Shown piece by piece: positions 36,883 through 45,900 of a stretch of 64,000 nt of DNA (position 1 is the first letter of the stretch; each line of letters opens with the position of its first letter). The DNA is from Schauerella aestuarii. GTDB taxonomy: Bacteria > Pseudomonadota > Gammaproteobacteria > Burkholderiales > Burkholderiaceae_B. The notes below the pieces were generated by a model. The model ran no database searches. It was given only the letters and a program-made list of their open reading frames with translations, and was not told where the DNA came from. The translations under genes and the position numbers were made by a program. Location of the stretch: contig NZ_SIZW01000041.1 of the NCBI RefSeq assembly GCF_009866805.1, positions 1 to 64,000 on the forward strand. The letters run 5' to 3'.

Positions 36883-38223
36883 ATGTCTGTATCCGTAAGT
36901 ACTTCCGAAATCGATCCGCTCTGGCAGGAAGGCATGTCCGAAACGGGCGATGCGCGCATCCAGCGCGGGCGCCCCGACTGGACCGACGCCCTGTTCTTCG
37001 TGGTGTTGGCGGCGGGTGCCGGCTTTGCACTCACGCGTTTCACCGACGCGATGGATTACTACGAGAAGATCATTCTCTGTGGCGCCGTGCCTTTCGTGGC
37101 ATGGCTGGGCTGGTTGTGGCGGCCGATGCGCCGGCTGATGATCGCGGTGGCCATCTCCAGCCTGTTTGCAATCTGGCTCTATCAAGGCGATCTCGCGCGT
37201 GCCGAGCAGGTGTTCTTCCTTAAATACCTGTTCTCGTCGCAATCGGCGATCTTGTGGATGTGCGCGCTGTTCATGATCGCGATGGTCTGCTATTGGATCG
37301 GCTTCATCAGCCAGACAGCGGCGTGGCTCGGCACGGCGCTTACCTGGGGCGCGGTATTCGCAGGCGTGACCGGCCTGCTGGTGCGCTGGCGCGAGGGGCA
37401 TTTGCTGGGGCCGGACCTGGGCCACATCCCGGTGAGCAATCTGTATGAAGTGTTCGTGCTGTTCGCGATCATCACCGCTTTGTTCTATCTGTATTACGAG
37501 CGCCGCTACGCCACGCGAGCGCTGGGCGGCTTCGTGCTGCTGGTGGTGAACTCCGCTGTGGTGTTCCTGCTGTGGTATTCGTTCACGCGCGACGCGGGGC
37601 AGATCCAGCCGCTGGTGCCGGCGCTCAAGAGCTGGTGGATGAAGTTGCACGTGCCGGCCAATTTCATCGGCTATGGCACGTTCTCGTTGGCCGCGATGGT
37701 GGGCTTTGCCTACCTGATCAAGCAGCACGGGCAAACGCGGTCGTGGGCCAAGCTCGTGCCGTTGTTCGTGCTGGGCGTGCTGCTCTGTGCCGAGCCGATG
37801 GTGTTTCGCACCGAAGGTCTGTCGGCGACCTGGATGGTGTATTTCGGCGTGGGCGTGGTGATCGTCGGCAGCATTCTGCTGGCGCGTGCGCGTATTGCCG
37901 CAGCGCTGCCCAGCCTGGAAGTGCTGGACGACATCATGTATCGCGCGATCGCGATCGGCTTTGCGTTCTTCACCGTGGCCACCGTGCTGGGCGCGTTGTG
38001 GGCCGCCGATGCGTGGGGCGCCTACTGGCAGTGGGATCCCAAGGAAACCTGGGCGTTGATCGTGTGGCTGAACTACGCCGCATGGCTGCACATGCGCTTG
38101 ATCAAGGGCCTGCGCGGCACCATGGCAGCCTATTGGTCGCTGGTGGGGTTGCTCATCACCGGGTTCGCGTTTCTGGGCGTGAACATGTTCCTGTCAGGCC
38201 TGCATTCCTACGGACAGTTGTAG
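36883..38223 (+). CDS. ccsB: Cytochrome c biogenesis protein CcsB/CcsA (ResC)
   Basis: The 446-residue polytopic protein of the haem-handling family has at least eight membrane segments and the tryptophan-rich WWD-type haem-binding signature WGAYWQWDPKETWAL near residue 370. Histidines flanking it (PANFIGYGTFSLAAMVGF; NYAAWLHMRLIKGL) are the usual external ligands. With ResB it delivers haem to apocytochromes such as the c4 encoded upstream. It is seven bases after resB and so almost certainly co-transcribed. Confidence 0.95.
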   Translation: MSVSVSTSEIDPLWQEGMSETGDARIQRGRPDWTDALFFVVLAAGAGFALTRFTDAMDYYEKIILCGAVPFVAWLGWLWRPMRRLMIAVAISSLFAIWLYQGDLARAEQVFFLKYLFSSQSAILWMCALFMIAMVCYWIGFISQTAAWLGTALTWGAVFAGVTGLLVRWREGHLLGPDLGHIPVSNLYEVFVLFAIITALFYLYYERRYATRALGGFVLLVVNSAVVFLLWYSFTRDAGQIQPLVPALKSWWMKLHVPANFIGYGTFSLAAMVGFAYLIKQHGQTRSWAKLVPLFVLGVLLCAEPMVFRTEGLSATWMVYFGVGVVIVGSILLARARIAAALPSLEVLDDIMYRAIAIGFAFFTVATVLGALWAADAWGAYWQWDPKETWALIVWLNYAAWLHMRLIKGLRGTMAAYWSLVGLLITGFAFLGVNMFLSGLHSYGQL

Positions 38224-38238
38224 CCGCGGCGTGAGTGG

Positions 38239-38263
38239 CGCGCGGCAGGCTGAGCGCCGCGCG
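38239..38263. terminator. GC-rich hairpin between convergent ccsB and histidine kinase genes
   Basis: CGCGCGGC (38239-38246) pairs with GCCGCGCG (38256-38263). It sits in the 67-bp gap between convergent genes, where a terminator would be expected, but no T run follows on either strand. Weak evidence. Confidence 0.3.
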
Positions 38264-38290
38264 TTGCTGCCCACGAGGCCGACGCTTCTT

Positions 38291-40012
38291 TTACCGCGCC
38301 ACTACCCGTTCGATCGTGGCGCGCACGTCTTCCAGCGACAGCGGTTTCTTTAGCATCACGGCATGTTCGCCCAATGACGCCCGCGTGGCGTCGAGATCGG
38401 CGATGCCGGTCATGAAAATCAACGGCAGGCCCGGACGGATTTCGTCGATGACGCGGCCCAACGTGACGCCGCTGAACCCTTTGAGGGCAACGTCGCTGAT
38501 GACCACATCCGGAAGATTGTGCTCGATCGCGCGCAGGGCCTCGAACCCGCTTTCCACGCCGTGCACGGCGTAGCCGTCGTCGACGAGCAGCTCGCACAGG
38601 TTGTTGCGCACATGTTCGTCGTCGTCGACCAGCAGGATCTTGATCGCGGCGGGCGCGCGCAACGCGGCACTGGCGTGTGCATCCGGTTGGTAGGCCGCGC
38701 GATCCTCGGTCGCCGCCTCGGGTGCAGTGGGCACGGTTTTCAGAAATAGCCGCACGGTGGTGCCCGCACCCAGCGTGCTGTCGATGCGTGCCGCGCCGTC
38801 GGACTTGCGCGCGAACCCTTGCACTTGCGCCAAGCCCAGGCCGGTGCCTTTGCCGTTGTCCTTGGTGGTGTAGAAGGGTTCGAACACGCGGTTGGCGACC
38901 TGGGGCGCCATGCCGGGGCCGTTGTCGGCAATCGATATTTCCACGTAGGTACCGGGCGCCAGTTCGTCGTCGCCGTCGATCTCGATCACGCGCGTGCCGA
39001 TGGCGATGCGGCCATGATTGTTCATCGCATCGCGTGCATTGACGATGATGTTGAGCACTGCCGCTTCGAACTGCGTGCGGTCGCACAGTACCGTGGCGGC
39101 AGGCGCCGTGAGATCGAACTGCAGATCGACGGCCGGCCCGATCGCGCTCGCCAGAAACTCACGCATGCTGTCCAGATGCGGTGTGACGCGAATGGGGGCG
39201 ACGGCCGGCGCTTCGTCGCGCGATAGCGTGAGCAGCTGGGCGATCAAATCGCTGCCGCGCGTGACGGTTTTCAGGCCGCCTTGCGCCAGGCGTTTGACCT
39301 GTTCTGGATTATCGGCCTTGCGGCGGATCAGTTCGAAGCCGGCGTGCAAGGCTTGCAGCAGATTATTGAAGTCGTGCGTGATGCCGCTCGTCACGTGGCC
39401 CACGGCAGCCACGCGCTGCCCATGGCGAAAGCCGCGGTAGGTTTGATCGTCGTCGCCCAGGGCCGATACCACGCGTGCCTTGAGTTGGCGGTTTTCGTCG
39501 TCACGTTCGCGCACGAATTCGCGCAACTCGATGAGCGATGCGGTTTGCCGGGCCAGCGCCTGCAGAGCGGCGATCTGTTGGGCATCGATGGTGCGCGCCA
39601 CGGTGTCGATCACACAGACGGTGCCCAGTGCCTCGCCGCGCACCGTCACGATGGGGGCGCCGGCATAAAACCGGATGTGCGGGGGACCCAGCACCAGCGG
39701 GCTCTGCGAGAAGCGGGGGTCTACCGACGTGTCTTCAACCACCAGCACATCGTCGGGCGTGAGGATGGCGTGGGCGCAGAACGCGAAGTCGCGATGCGTT
39801 TCCCGCACGTCCAGGCCGATGCAGGCCTTGAACCACTGCCGTTCGCGATCGACCAGCGATACCAGGGCAATCGGCGCGTTGCACAACGACGCGGCAAGCG
39901 TCACCACGTCGTCGAACGCCTTTTCGGCGGGCGTATCCAGAATGGCAAGGTCGGTGAGTGCAGCCACGCGACGATCGTCGTCGGGCGGGAGGGCAGCGGG
40001 CTGGTGAACCAT
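38291..40012 (-). CDS. Hybrid sensor histidine kinase (GAF - kinase - receiver)
   Basis: The 573-residue cytoplasmic protein has an N-terminal GAF domain (about 25-160, ending EALGTVCVIDTVART), a histidine-kinase core with H-box SGITHDFNNLLQALH (about 215) and the ATPase boxes LNIIVNARDAMNNHG, ISIADNGPGMAPQ and NGKGTGLGLAQVQGF, and a receiver domain at 445-573 (KILLVDDDEHVRNNL, phospho-acceptor in VVISDVALKGFSG, KKPLSLEDV). It has no membrane segment, so it senses an internal or diffusible signal. No separate response regulator gene is adjacent. The closest neighbours are metabolic genes with no evident link. Confidence 0.9.
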   Translation of the reverse strand: MVHQPAALPPDDDRRVAALTDLAILDTPAEKAFDDVVTLAASLCNAPIALVSLVDRERQWFKACIGLDVRETHRDFAFCAHAILTPDDVLVVEDTSVDPRFSQSPLVLGPPHIRFYAGAPIVTVRGEALGTVCVIDTVARTIDAQQIAALQALARQTASLIELREFVRERDDENRQLKARVVSALGDDDQTYRGFRHGQRVAAVGHVTSGITHDFNNLLQALHAGFELIRRKADNPEQVKRLAQGGLKTVTRGSDLIAQLLTLSRDEAPAVAPIRVTPHLDSMREFLASAIGPAVDLQFDLTAPAATVLCDRTQFEAAVLNIIVNARDAMNNHGRIAIGTRVIEIDGDDELAPGTYVEISIADNGPGMAPQVANRVFEPFYTTKDNGKGTGLGLAQVQGFARKSDGAARIDSTLGAGTTVRLFLKTVPTAPEAATEDRAAYQPDAHASAALRAPAAIKILLVDDDEHVRNNLCELLVDDGYAVHGVESGFEALRAIEHNLPDVVISDVALKGFSGVTLGRVIDEIRPGLPLIFMTGIADLDATRASLGEHAVMLKKPLSLEDVRATIERVVAR

Positions 40013-40233
40013 GTGCAGTGCAATCCTTTCGGGGGTAAAGCGCGCATCCCGTCAGCAAATGATGGAATGTGCAAGATGGAGCGCAGTGCGTGCGAAGACA
40101 TTCAACGTACAGGATACGTGCACCGCATGGTGGCCACATCTTCAACGAAGGTCGCCGCCAGAGGGCCGTTCCGTAGTGTCTCTCAGCAATGATCGGGCCG
40201 CAATTCGTCCTTTCGTCTCATCCGTGTTTTTTC

Positions 40234-40263
40234 TTGACGGGCCGGATTGGGCGGGTCTACTAT
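40234..40263 (+). promoter_or_regulatory. Predicted sigma70 promoter of the itaconate-type cluster
   Basis: A -35 TTGACG (40234-40239) and -10 TACTAT (40258-40263) are 18 bp apart; the start would be near 40270. It should drive the MaoC gene and those after it. Confidence 0.6.
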
Positions 40264-40272
40264 CGATACTAG

Positions 40273-40286
40273 TTTGTACGGACAAA
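40273..40286. promoter_or_regulatory. Candidate GntR operator at the predicted start site
   Basis: TTTGT-ACGG-ACAAA is a perfect 5-4-5 inverted repeat that overlaps or just follows the predicted transcription start. A repressor bound here would block initiation. The GntR-family gene downstream in the same cluster (45901-46731) is the natural candidate. Confidence 0.5.
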
Positions 40287-40431
40287 GTATTAAAGCAATC
40301 AAACTAACGAGACAGGTTCGAGACTGTTGTGGTGCGTGGCTGACGGCTCCGGCCGTCTGTATTGCCACATACCGCTACCGCCGTGACGGCGGTCATCCAG
40401 TTCGACGACTTCACACGCTCAAGGAGAATTC

Positions 40432-40935
40432 ATGATTACCGCTGTTCAGATCGCTCCCAACCGCTATCGTGCCGTGTACGGGCGTTACTTCGAAGACTTC
40501 AACGTGGGCGACGTGTACGAACATCGCCCGGGGCGCACGATTACCGATGCCGACAACATTCAGTTCTCGTTGTTGACCATGAACTATCACCCCATGCATT
40601 GCGATGCCGCCTACGCCTCGAAGAGCGAGTTCGGCAAATTGCTGGTGAGCAGCGGGCTGACGGTGGCCGTGGTGTTGGGCTTGACGGTCAACGATGTGAG
40701 CGCGCAGGCCGTGGCCAACCTGGGCTGGAAAGACATTACGCTGACCCATCCCGTATTCGCCGGCGACACGTTGTATGCCGAGTCGGAGGTGCTCGACAAA
40801 CGCGAATCCAAGTCGCGCCCCAAGCAGGGGATCGTGACCGTACGCAGCAGCGCCACCAATCAGGACGGCGCGAAGATCATGACTTTCGAGAGGACGTTCC
40901 TGGTATCCAAGCGCGGTCACGGCGTGGGCGACTGA
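40432..40935 (+). CDS. MaoC-family enoyl-CoA hydratase (itaconyl-CoA hydratase candidate)
   Basis: The 167-residue hot-dog-fold protein starts RYRAVYGRYFEDFNVGDVYE and carries the hydratase motif around NYHPMHCDAAYASKSEFGKL, with the Asp/His dyad region of R-specific MaoC hydratases. In Pseudomonas aeruginosa a MaoC-like itaconyl-CoA hydratase (Ich) lies in a cluster with a class III CoA-transferase, MmgE/PrpD, an acyl-CoA dehydrogenase and a CitE-like lyase, the same gene types as here. That context, rather than the sequence alone, points to hydration of itaconyl- or mesaconyl-CoA to citramalyl-CoA. A ribosome site AAGGAG precedes the ATG. Confidence 0.85.
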   Translation: MITAVQIAPNRYRAVYGRYFEDFNVGDVYEHRPGRTITDADNIQFSLLTMNYHPMHCDAAYASKSEFGKLLVSSGLTVAVVLGLTVNDVSAQAVANLGWKDITLTHPVFAGDTLYAESEVLDKRESKSRPKQGIVTVRSSATNQDGAKIMTFERTFLVSKRGHGVGD

Positions 40936-40959
40936 CCCCGCCAATGAGGAGACAAAAAA

Positions 40960-41937
40960 ATGAATAAAAAAATGATCGGCGCCGCCATGACGGCGCTCAC
41001 CCTCGGTTTGGGCGCGATTGCGCCCGCGATGGCCGCCGACTATCCGTCCAAACCGTTGCGTATCGTGGTGGGCTTTCCGCCGGGCCAGGCGACGGACATC
41101 ATTGCGCGGTTGGTGGCCAAAAAGCTCGAAGAAGGCCTGAAGCAGCCGGTGGTGGTCGAGAACAAGCCGGGCGCCGGCGGCATCATCGGCACCGAGCAAG
41201 TGATCCGGGCCGAGCCCGATGGCTATACGCTGCTGGTGAGTTCGAGCGGGCCGCTCGCGATCAATCCCAGTCTGTACAAGAACATCTCCTACGATCCGCT
41301 GCGCGACCTGGCATCGATCTCCGAGATTGCCGTGGTGCCGTTGTTCCTGGCGGTGACGAACAACTCAAAAGCAAAAACCGCGGCCGATCTGGTGAAGATG
41401 GCGAAGGCCCAACCGGGCAAGCTCAACTATGCCTCCGGTGGCAGCGGCGTGACCAGCCATCTGACGATGGAGTTGTTCAAGCACGCGCAGCAATTCGATA
41501 TGCAGCACGTGCCTTACAAGGGCAGCCCTGCCGCCGTCACCGATCTGATCGGCGGGCAGGTGGAAGCGATGATCGACACGGGCCCTGCGCTCATCGGCAA
41601 CGCGCAAAGCGGCAAGTTGCGGCTCCTGGCAGTGGCCAGCGAGAAGCGCAATGCGGCCGTACCCGATGTGCCGACGATGGCCGAGGCCGGCATGGGCAAT
41701 TTCGTGGCGCCGGCGTGGATCAGCATCATGGCCCCCGCCAAAACGCCGAAGCCCGTGATCGACAAGCTCTACGCCACGCTGCAGAAGGTGTGGGCCGAGC
41801 CCGATGTGACCAAGACCCTGAATGCGCTGGGGGCGGAACCCATCCTGAAGACGCCCGACGAAACGCGCGCATACGTGCAGGCCGAAATTACCAAATGGGC
41901 AGAGGCCGTGAAACTGTCCGGAGCGAGAGTGGATTGA
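40960..41937 (+). CDS. Tripartite tricarboxylate transporter substrate-binding protein (Bug family)
   Basis: The 325-residue periplasmic binding protein has a signal peptide (about 1-27, ending PAMAA) and the Bug landmarks YPSKPLRIVVGFPPGQATDI, VVVENKPGAGGIIGTEQVIR and PDGYTLLVSSSGPLAINPSL. Bug proteins bind carboxylates, and many are orphans without the TctA/TctB membrane parts, as here. The context suggests a C5 dicarboxylate such as itaconate or a relative as ligand. AGGAG lies upstream of the start. The next gene begins two bases after the stop. Confidence 0.93.
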   Translation: MNKKMIGAAMTALTLGLGAIAPAMAADYPSKPLRIVVGFPPGQATDIIARLVAKKLEEGLKQPVVVENKPGAGGIIGTEQVIRAEPDGYTLLVSSSGPLAINPSLYKNISYDPLRDLASISEIAVVPLFLAVTNNSKAKTAADLVKMAKAQPGKLNYASGGSGVTSHLTMELFKHAQQFDMQHVPYKGSPAAVTDLIGGQVEAMIDTGPALIGNAQSGKLRLLAVASEKRNAAVPDVPTMAEAGMGNFVAPAWISIMAPAKTPKPVIDKLYATLQKVWAEPDVTKTLNALGAEPILKTPDETRAYVQAEITKWAEAVKLSGARVD

Positions 41938-41938
41938 T

Positions 41939-43369
41939 ATGACACACGCAGATACCGCACTGACTGAACACCTTCCTGGCTTGTCCGCCGATCTGGCGGC
42001 CTACGCCGCCAACTTCAAACTGGCAGACGTGCCGGTCGACGTGCAGTCGCGCGCCGCACACCTGATGCTCGATGCGTTGGGTATCGGACTGGCCTCCACA
42101 GGCTACGACTATGCACATCGCACGTTGGCCGCCATGAAAGAGCTGGCGGGCGGCGCGATGGCACATGATCCCGCCGGCGTGCCGGTGATCGGTATGGCGG
42201 TCAACCTGCCCATGCGCGATGCCGCCATCGTCAACGCCGTCATGATCCACGGCCTGGACTACGACGACACGCACCCCAGCGGGGTGATCCACGCCACGGC
42301 ATCGGTGTTGCCGGCTGCATTGAGCGTCGGCGCGGCACGCGACGCCAGCGGCGCAGACGTATTGGCGGCCTATATTCTGGGCGCGGAGATCGCCATCCGC
42401 ATTGCATCGGCCGCGCGTGGCGGATTCCATCAGGTGGGCTTTCATCCCACCGGGCTCATCGGCGCGTTCGGTTGCACATTCGCCGCCGGCCATCTGATGA
42501 AGCTCAACGCGGATCAACTGCGCGATGCCCAGGGCATCGTGCTCTCGATGGCGTCGGGCAGCCTCGAGTTTCTGCAAGATGGCGCATGGACCAAACGGCT
42601 CCATCCGGGTTGGGCCGCGCATGCAGGCATTACCGCAGCCACGTTGGCCAAGCATGGTTTCGTGGGGACGCGTGCGGCCTATGAGGGCCGGTTCGGCTTG
42701 TATGCGAGTCACCTGGGCGAACTGAATGCCAAGACCGATCTGTCGTTGGTGACGGCGGGCTTGGGTGAGGTGTGGGAAACGCTCAACGTGGCGGTCAAGC
42801 CGATTCCGGCGTGTCACTTCGTGCATGCGTGCGCGGATGCGTCGGGCGCCTTGCACGCGGAGATCGGCGAGACCGAGATCGTACGCGTGGTGGCGAAGGT
42901 GCCCGAAGGCACGATGAAAATCGTGTGCGAGCCGGACGACAAGAAGAAGCGGCCTGCCAATGCTTATGAAGCCCAGTTCAGCATCCCGTATGCGGTGGCG
43001 ACGGGACTGTTGAAAGGGCGCTTTTCGCTCGATGCACTTGAAGAAACCGCCTACACCGACGCGGCCACGTTGGCGTTGGCACGCCGGGTGACGTGCGAAG
43101 CCGACCCGCAAGCGGAGTTTCCGCGTTTCTATTCGGGCGATGTCACCGTGGAACTGGCGGATGGCCGTACGTTGCATCATCGCGAGCACATCAATCGCGG
43201 CGCGCCCGGCCGGCCCATTACCGACGACGACGTGCGTATCAAGTTTCACGAAAACGCGGCACGCGCCGTGTCGCGCGACCGTGCGCAGGCGATCGAGCGC
43301 GCGGTACTCGGCATTGCGACCGGCGGCACGCGCGATCTGATGCGACTTCTGGGCGAACGCGCCCAATAG
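41939..43369 (+). CDS. MmgE/PrpD family protein
   Basis: The 476-residue protein belongs to the family of 2-methylcitrate dehydratase (PrpD) and cis-aconitate decarboxylase. Family stretches include DALGIGLASTGYDYAHRTLA, AAIVNAVMIHGLDYDDTHPS and RLHPGWAAHAGITAATLAKH. The substrate is not readable from sequence. A family member occurs at the corresponding place in the P. aeruginosa itaconate cluster, where its role is not well defined. It is two bases after the Bug gene and 103 bp before the acyl-CoA dehydrogenase. Confidence 0.9.
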   Translation: MTHADTALTEHLPGLSADLAAYAANFKLADVPVDVQSRAAHLMLDALGIGLASTGYDYAHRTLAAMKELAGGAMAHDPAGVPVIGMAVNLPMRDAAIVNAVMIHGLDYDDTHPSGVIHATASVLPAALSVGAARDASGADVLAAYILGAEIAIRIASAARGGFHQVGFHPTGLIGAFGCTFAAGHLMKLNADQLRDAQGIVLSMASGSLEFLQDGAWTKRLHPGWAAHAGITAATLAKHGFVGTRAAYEGRFGLYASHLGELNAKTDLSLVTAGLGEVWETLNVAVKPIPACHFVHACADASGALHAEIGETEIVRVVAKVPEGTMKIVCEPDDKKKRPANAYEAQFSIPYAVATGLLKGRFSLDALEETAYTDAATLALARRVTCEADPQAEFPRFYSGDVTVELADGRTLHHREHINRGAPGRPITDDDVRIKFHENAARAVSRDRAQAIERAVLGIATGGTRDLMRLLGERAQ

Positions 43370-43472
43370 CACAGCCATTGGACGCCGCCCGGACACACAC
43401 CCAGGAGGTGCCGCCGAACCAAGGACGCGATCGGCGCACTTCATCACGAATCATCGAATCGACGGAACCCTC

Positions 43473-44633
43473 ATGAACGCACCCATGCACGATCAGGAAC
43501 AGGAAACACTGATACTCGATATGCTCGACCGCTTTTTGAAGGTCGAGGTATTGCCGCACGTCCATCATCTCGAGCACGACGATATCTATCCGCATGAGAT
43601 CGTGGAGAAGATGAAAGAGATGGGCTTGTTCGGCTGCATGATCGATCCCGAGTACGGCGGGTTGGGGCTTTCTACGCTCACCTACGCCAAGATTATCGAA
43701 CGCATGTCGCGCGTGTGGATGTCGATCTCCGGCATCATCAATTCGCACGTGATCATGGCGATGGCCGTGCAGCGCTTCGGCACCGATGCGCAAAAAGAAT
43801 ACTTTCTTCCCCGCTTCGCAACGGGCGAGCTGCGCGGCGGCATTGGTTTGACGGAGCCGGATTGCGGCACCGACCTGCAAGCCATCCGCACAGTGGCCAA
43901 GCGCGACGGCGATCATTACGTGGTCAACGGCACCAAGATGTGGATCACCAATAGCCAGGAAGGCAACATCATCGCCTTGCTCGTGAAAACGGACACCACC
44001 GCCCAACCGCGTCACAAGGGCATGAGTCTGCTGCTGGCCGAAAAAGGCCCCGGCTTCATCGTGAGCAAAAAGCTTGAGAAGCTTGGCTACAAGGGCATCG
44101 ATACGTGTGCGCTGGCCTTTGAGGATTACAAGGTGCCGGTCGATCGTTTGATCGGCGGCGTGGAAGGGCGCGGCCTGCAGCAGGTGCTGGGCGGACTCGA
44201 ATTGGGCCGCATCAATGTGGCCGCACGCGGTCTGGGCGTGGCGCAGGCTGCGCTGGACGAAGCGCTGGCGTATTCCCAAACGCGCAAAACCTTCGGCAAG
44301 CCGATTTGCGAGCATCAAGCCATTCAGCTCAAGCTGGGCGAGATGGCTACGCGCACGCAAGCATCGAGATTGTTGACGTATGCCGCCGCCGAAGCGTTCG
44401 ATCGCGGTGAACGCGTCGATATGGAAGCCGGCATGGCGAAGTACTTCGCCACCGAAGCGGCGATGGAGAACGCGCACGAAGCGATGCGTATTTTTGGCGG
44501 CTATGGCTACTCGAAGGAATACAACGTCGAGCGTCTGTACCGCGACGCGCCGCTGCTCACCATCGGTGAGGGCACGAACGAACTGCAACGCATCATCATC
44601 GCCAAGCAAATGATCGAGAGGAACCGCGTATGA
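43473..44633 (+). CDS. Acyl-CoA dehydrogenase
   Basis: The 386-residue flavoenzyme has the family landmarks GGIGLTEPDCGTDL, the FAD-contacting KMWITNSQEGNIIALLVKTD, and at the C-terminus IFGGYGYSKEYNVERLYRDA and IGEGTNELQRIIIAKQM, where the catalytic glutamate region IGEGT is intact. Given the neighbours, plausible substrates are methylsuccinyl-CoA or a similar branched C5 acyl-CoA, which would feed the itaconyl/mesaconyl-CoA pathway. That assignment is inference. Its stop overlaps the start of the CoA-transferase by four bases (ATGA). Confidence 0.9.
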   Translation: MNAPMHDQEQETLILDMLDRFLKVEVLPHVHHLEHDDIYPHEIVEKMKEMGLFGCMIDPEYGGLGLSTLTYAKIIERMSRVWMSISGIINSHVIMAMAVQRFGTDAQKEYFLPRFATGELRGGIGLTEPDCGTDLQAIRTVAKRDGDHYVVNGTKMWITNSQEGNIIALLVKTDTTAQPRHKGMSLLLAEKGPGFIVSKKLEKLGYKGIDTCALAFEDYKVPVDRLIGGVEGRGLQQVLGGLELGRINVAARGLGVAQAALDEALAYSQTRKTFGKPICEHQAIQLKLGEMATRTQASRLLTYAAAEAFDRGERVDMEAGMAKYFATEAAMENAHEAMRIFGGYGYSKEYNVERLYRDAPLLTIGEGTNELQRIIIAKQMIERNRV

Positions 44634-45841
44634 ATGCCCCCCAATCGCAGGCCGTCACGCTGCCGTTGCCCCTGGCCGGTGTGCGCATCATCGCCATCGA
44701 GCAATACGGCGCCGGGCCGTTCGGCACGCAGCATCTGGCAGATCTCGGTGCAGAGGTCATCAAGATCGAAAACCCGGGCGATGGCGGGGACGTGGGCCGT
44801 GTGGTGGGCCCGCATTATTTCGGTCCCGGCGACAGCCATTTCTATCAATCATTCAACCGCAACAAGAAGAGCCTGACGCTCAATCTCAAGTCGCCCGAGG
44901 CGCGCGAGGTGTTGCGGCGCCTGGCGGCCGATGCCGACGTGGTATTCAACAACCTGCGCGGCGATTTGCCGGCCAAGCTTGGCCTGACCTATGCCGATCT
45001 GAAGGATGTGAATCCGCAACTGGTATGTGGGCACTTGTCGGCTTACGGGCGCGAAGGTTCGCGGGCGGCGTGGCCGGGCTACGACTATCTGATGCAGGCC
45101 GAGGCGGGCTATCTCTCGGTGACGGGCGAGGCCGACGGTCCGCCATCGCGCATGGGCTTGTCGATGATCGACTTCATGACCGGCACGACCGCCGCGATGG
45201 GGTTGCTTGCCGGCGTGATCGGTGCGCGAGCCACCGGCATCGGACGTGATGTGGACGTGAGTCTCTTCGACGTGGCCCTGCATAATCTGACCTATGTGGC
45301 CACGTGGTATCTGAACAAAGGCGTGGAGATCGGACGTGAAAAACGGTCGAGCCATCCGTCGCTCACGCCGAGTCAGTTGTACCGCACGAAGGATGGCTGG
45401 ATTTTCCTGATGTGCAACAAGGAAAAATTCTGGCCGGTGCTGTGCGAAGCGATCGGCAAGCCCGAGTGGGCGCAGGGCGGCGATTATGTGGACTTCAAGG
45501 CGCGCCTGGCGCATCGCGATCAGCTCACCGAAGATCTGGATGCCGTGTTGTCGTCCGACACCACCGAAATCTGGATGAAGCGCTTCGCGGGCCGGGTGCC
45601 GGCGTCGCCCGTGTACACCGTGGCCGAGGCGTTGGACAATCCTTTCGTGGCCGAACGGGAAAACGTGCTCACATTGCAGCATCCCGGTGGGCCGATCAAG
45701 ACGGTGGCGTCGCCCGTGCGGGCTGGGGGCTGGCCCGATCGGCCCGCGCCAACGCTCGGTGAGCACAGCGAGGAGATTCTGGCCGAGGCGGGTTACGATG
45801 CAGAAGCCATTGCGGCACTGCGCGCCAGCTCGGCCATCTGA
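44630..45841 (+). CDS. Class III CoA-transferase (itaconate CoA-transferase candidate)
   Basis: The 403-residue protein belongs to the CaiB/BaiF class III CoA-transferases: LPLPLAGVRIIAIEQYGAGP, then FGTQHLADLGAEVIKIENPG with the CoA-binding start, and SFNRNKKSLTLNLKSPEARE followed by DADVVFNNLRGDLPAKLGL, where the aspartate or glutamate that forms the CoA thioester is usually found. These enzymes move CoA between succinyl-CoA and another acid. In the P. aeruginosa itaconate cluster the CoA-transferase (Ict) is of this class. It overlaps the preceding gene by four bases and is 59 bp upstream of the GntR gene. Confidence 0.88.
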   Translation: MNAPQSQAVTLPLPLAGVRIIAIEQYGAGPFGTQHLADLGAEVIKIENPGDGGDVGRVVGPHYFGPGDSHFYQSFNRNKKSLTLNLKSPEAREVLRRLAADADVVFNNLRGDLPAKLGLTYADLKDVNPQLVCGHLSAYGREGSRAAWPGYDYLMQAEAGYLSVTGEADGPPSRMGLSMIDFMTGTTAAMGLLAGVIGARATGIGRDVDVSLFDVALHNLTYVATWYLNKGVEIGREKRSSHPSLTPSQLYRTKDGWIFLMCNKEKFWPVLCEAIGKPEWAQGGDYVDFKARLAHRDQLTEDLDAVLSSDTTEIWMKRFAGRVPASPVYTVAEALDNPFVAERENVLTLQHPGGPIKTVASPVRAGGWPDRPAPTLGEHSEEILAEAGYDAEAIAALRASSAI

Positions 45842-45900
45842 GCACCGGCGCCGCCGCGACAGCACTTCCGTCAAGACAACGACCGCGGCGACGCGACGCT

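Larger units (their letters stand above)
40013..40431. other. Intergenic region upstream of the itaconate-type cluster
   Basis: The 419-bp space contains the minus-strand ribosome site of the histidine kinase (AAAGGA, 11 bases before its ATG) and, towards the right, a strong plus-strand promoter and inverted repeat. About 150 nt of leader remain before the MaoC gene. No gene or known RNA is supported. Confidence 0.55.
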
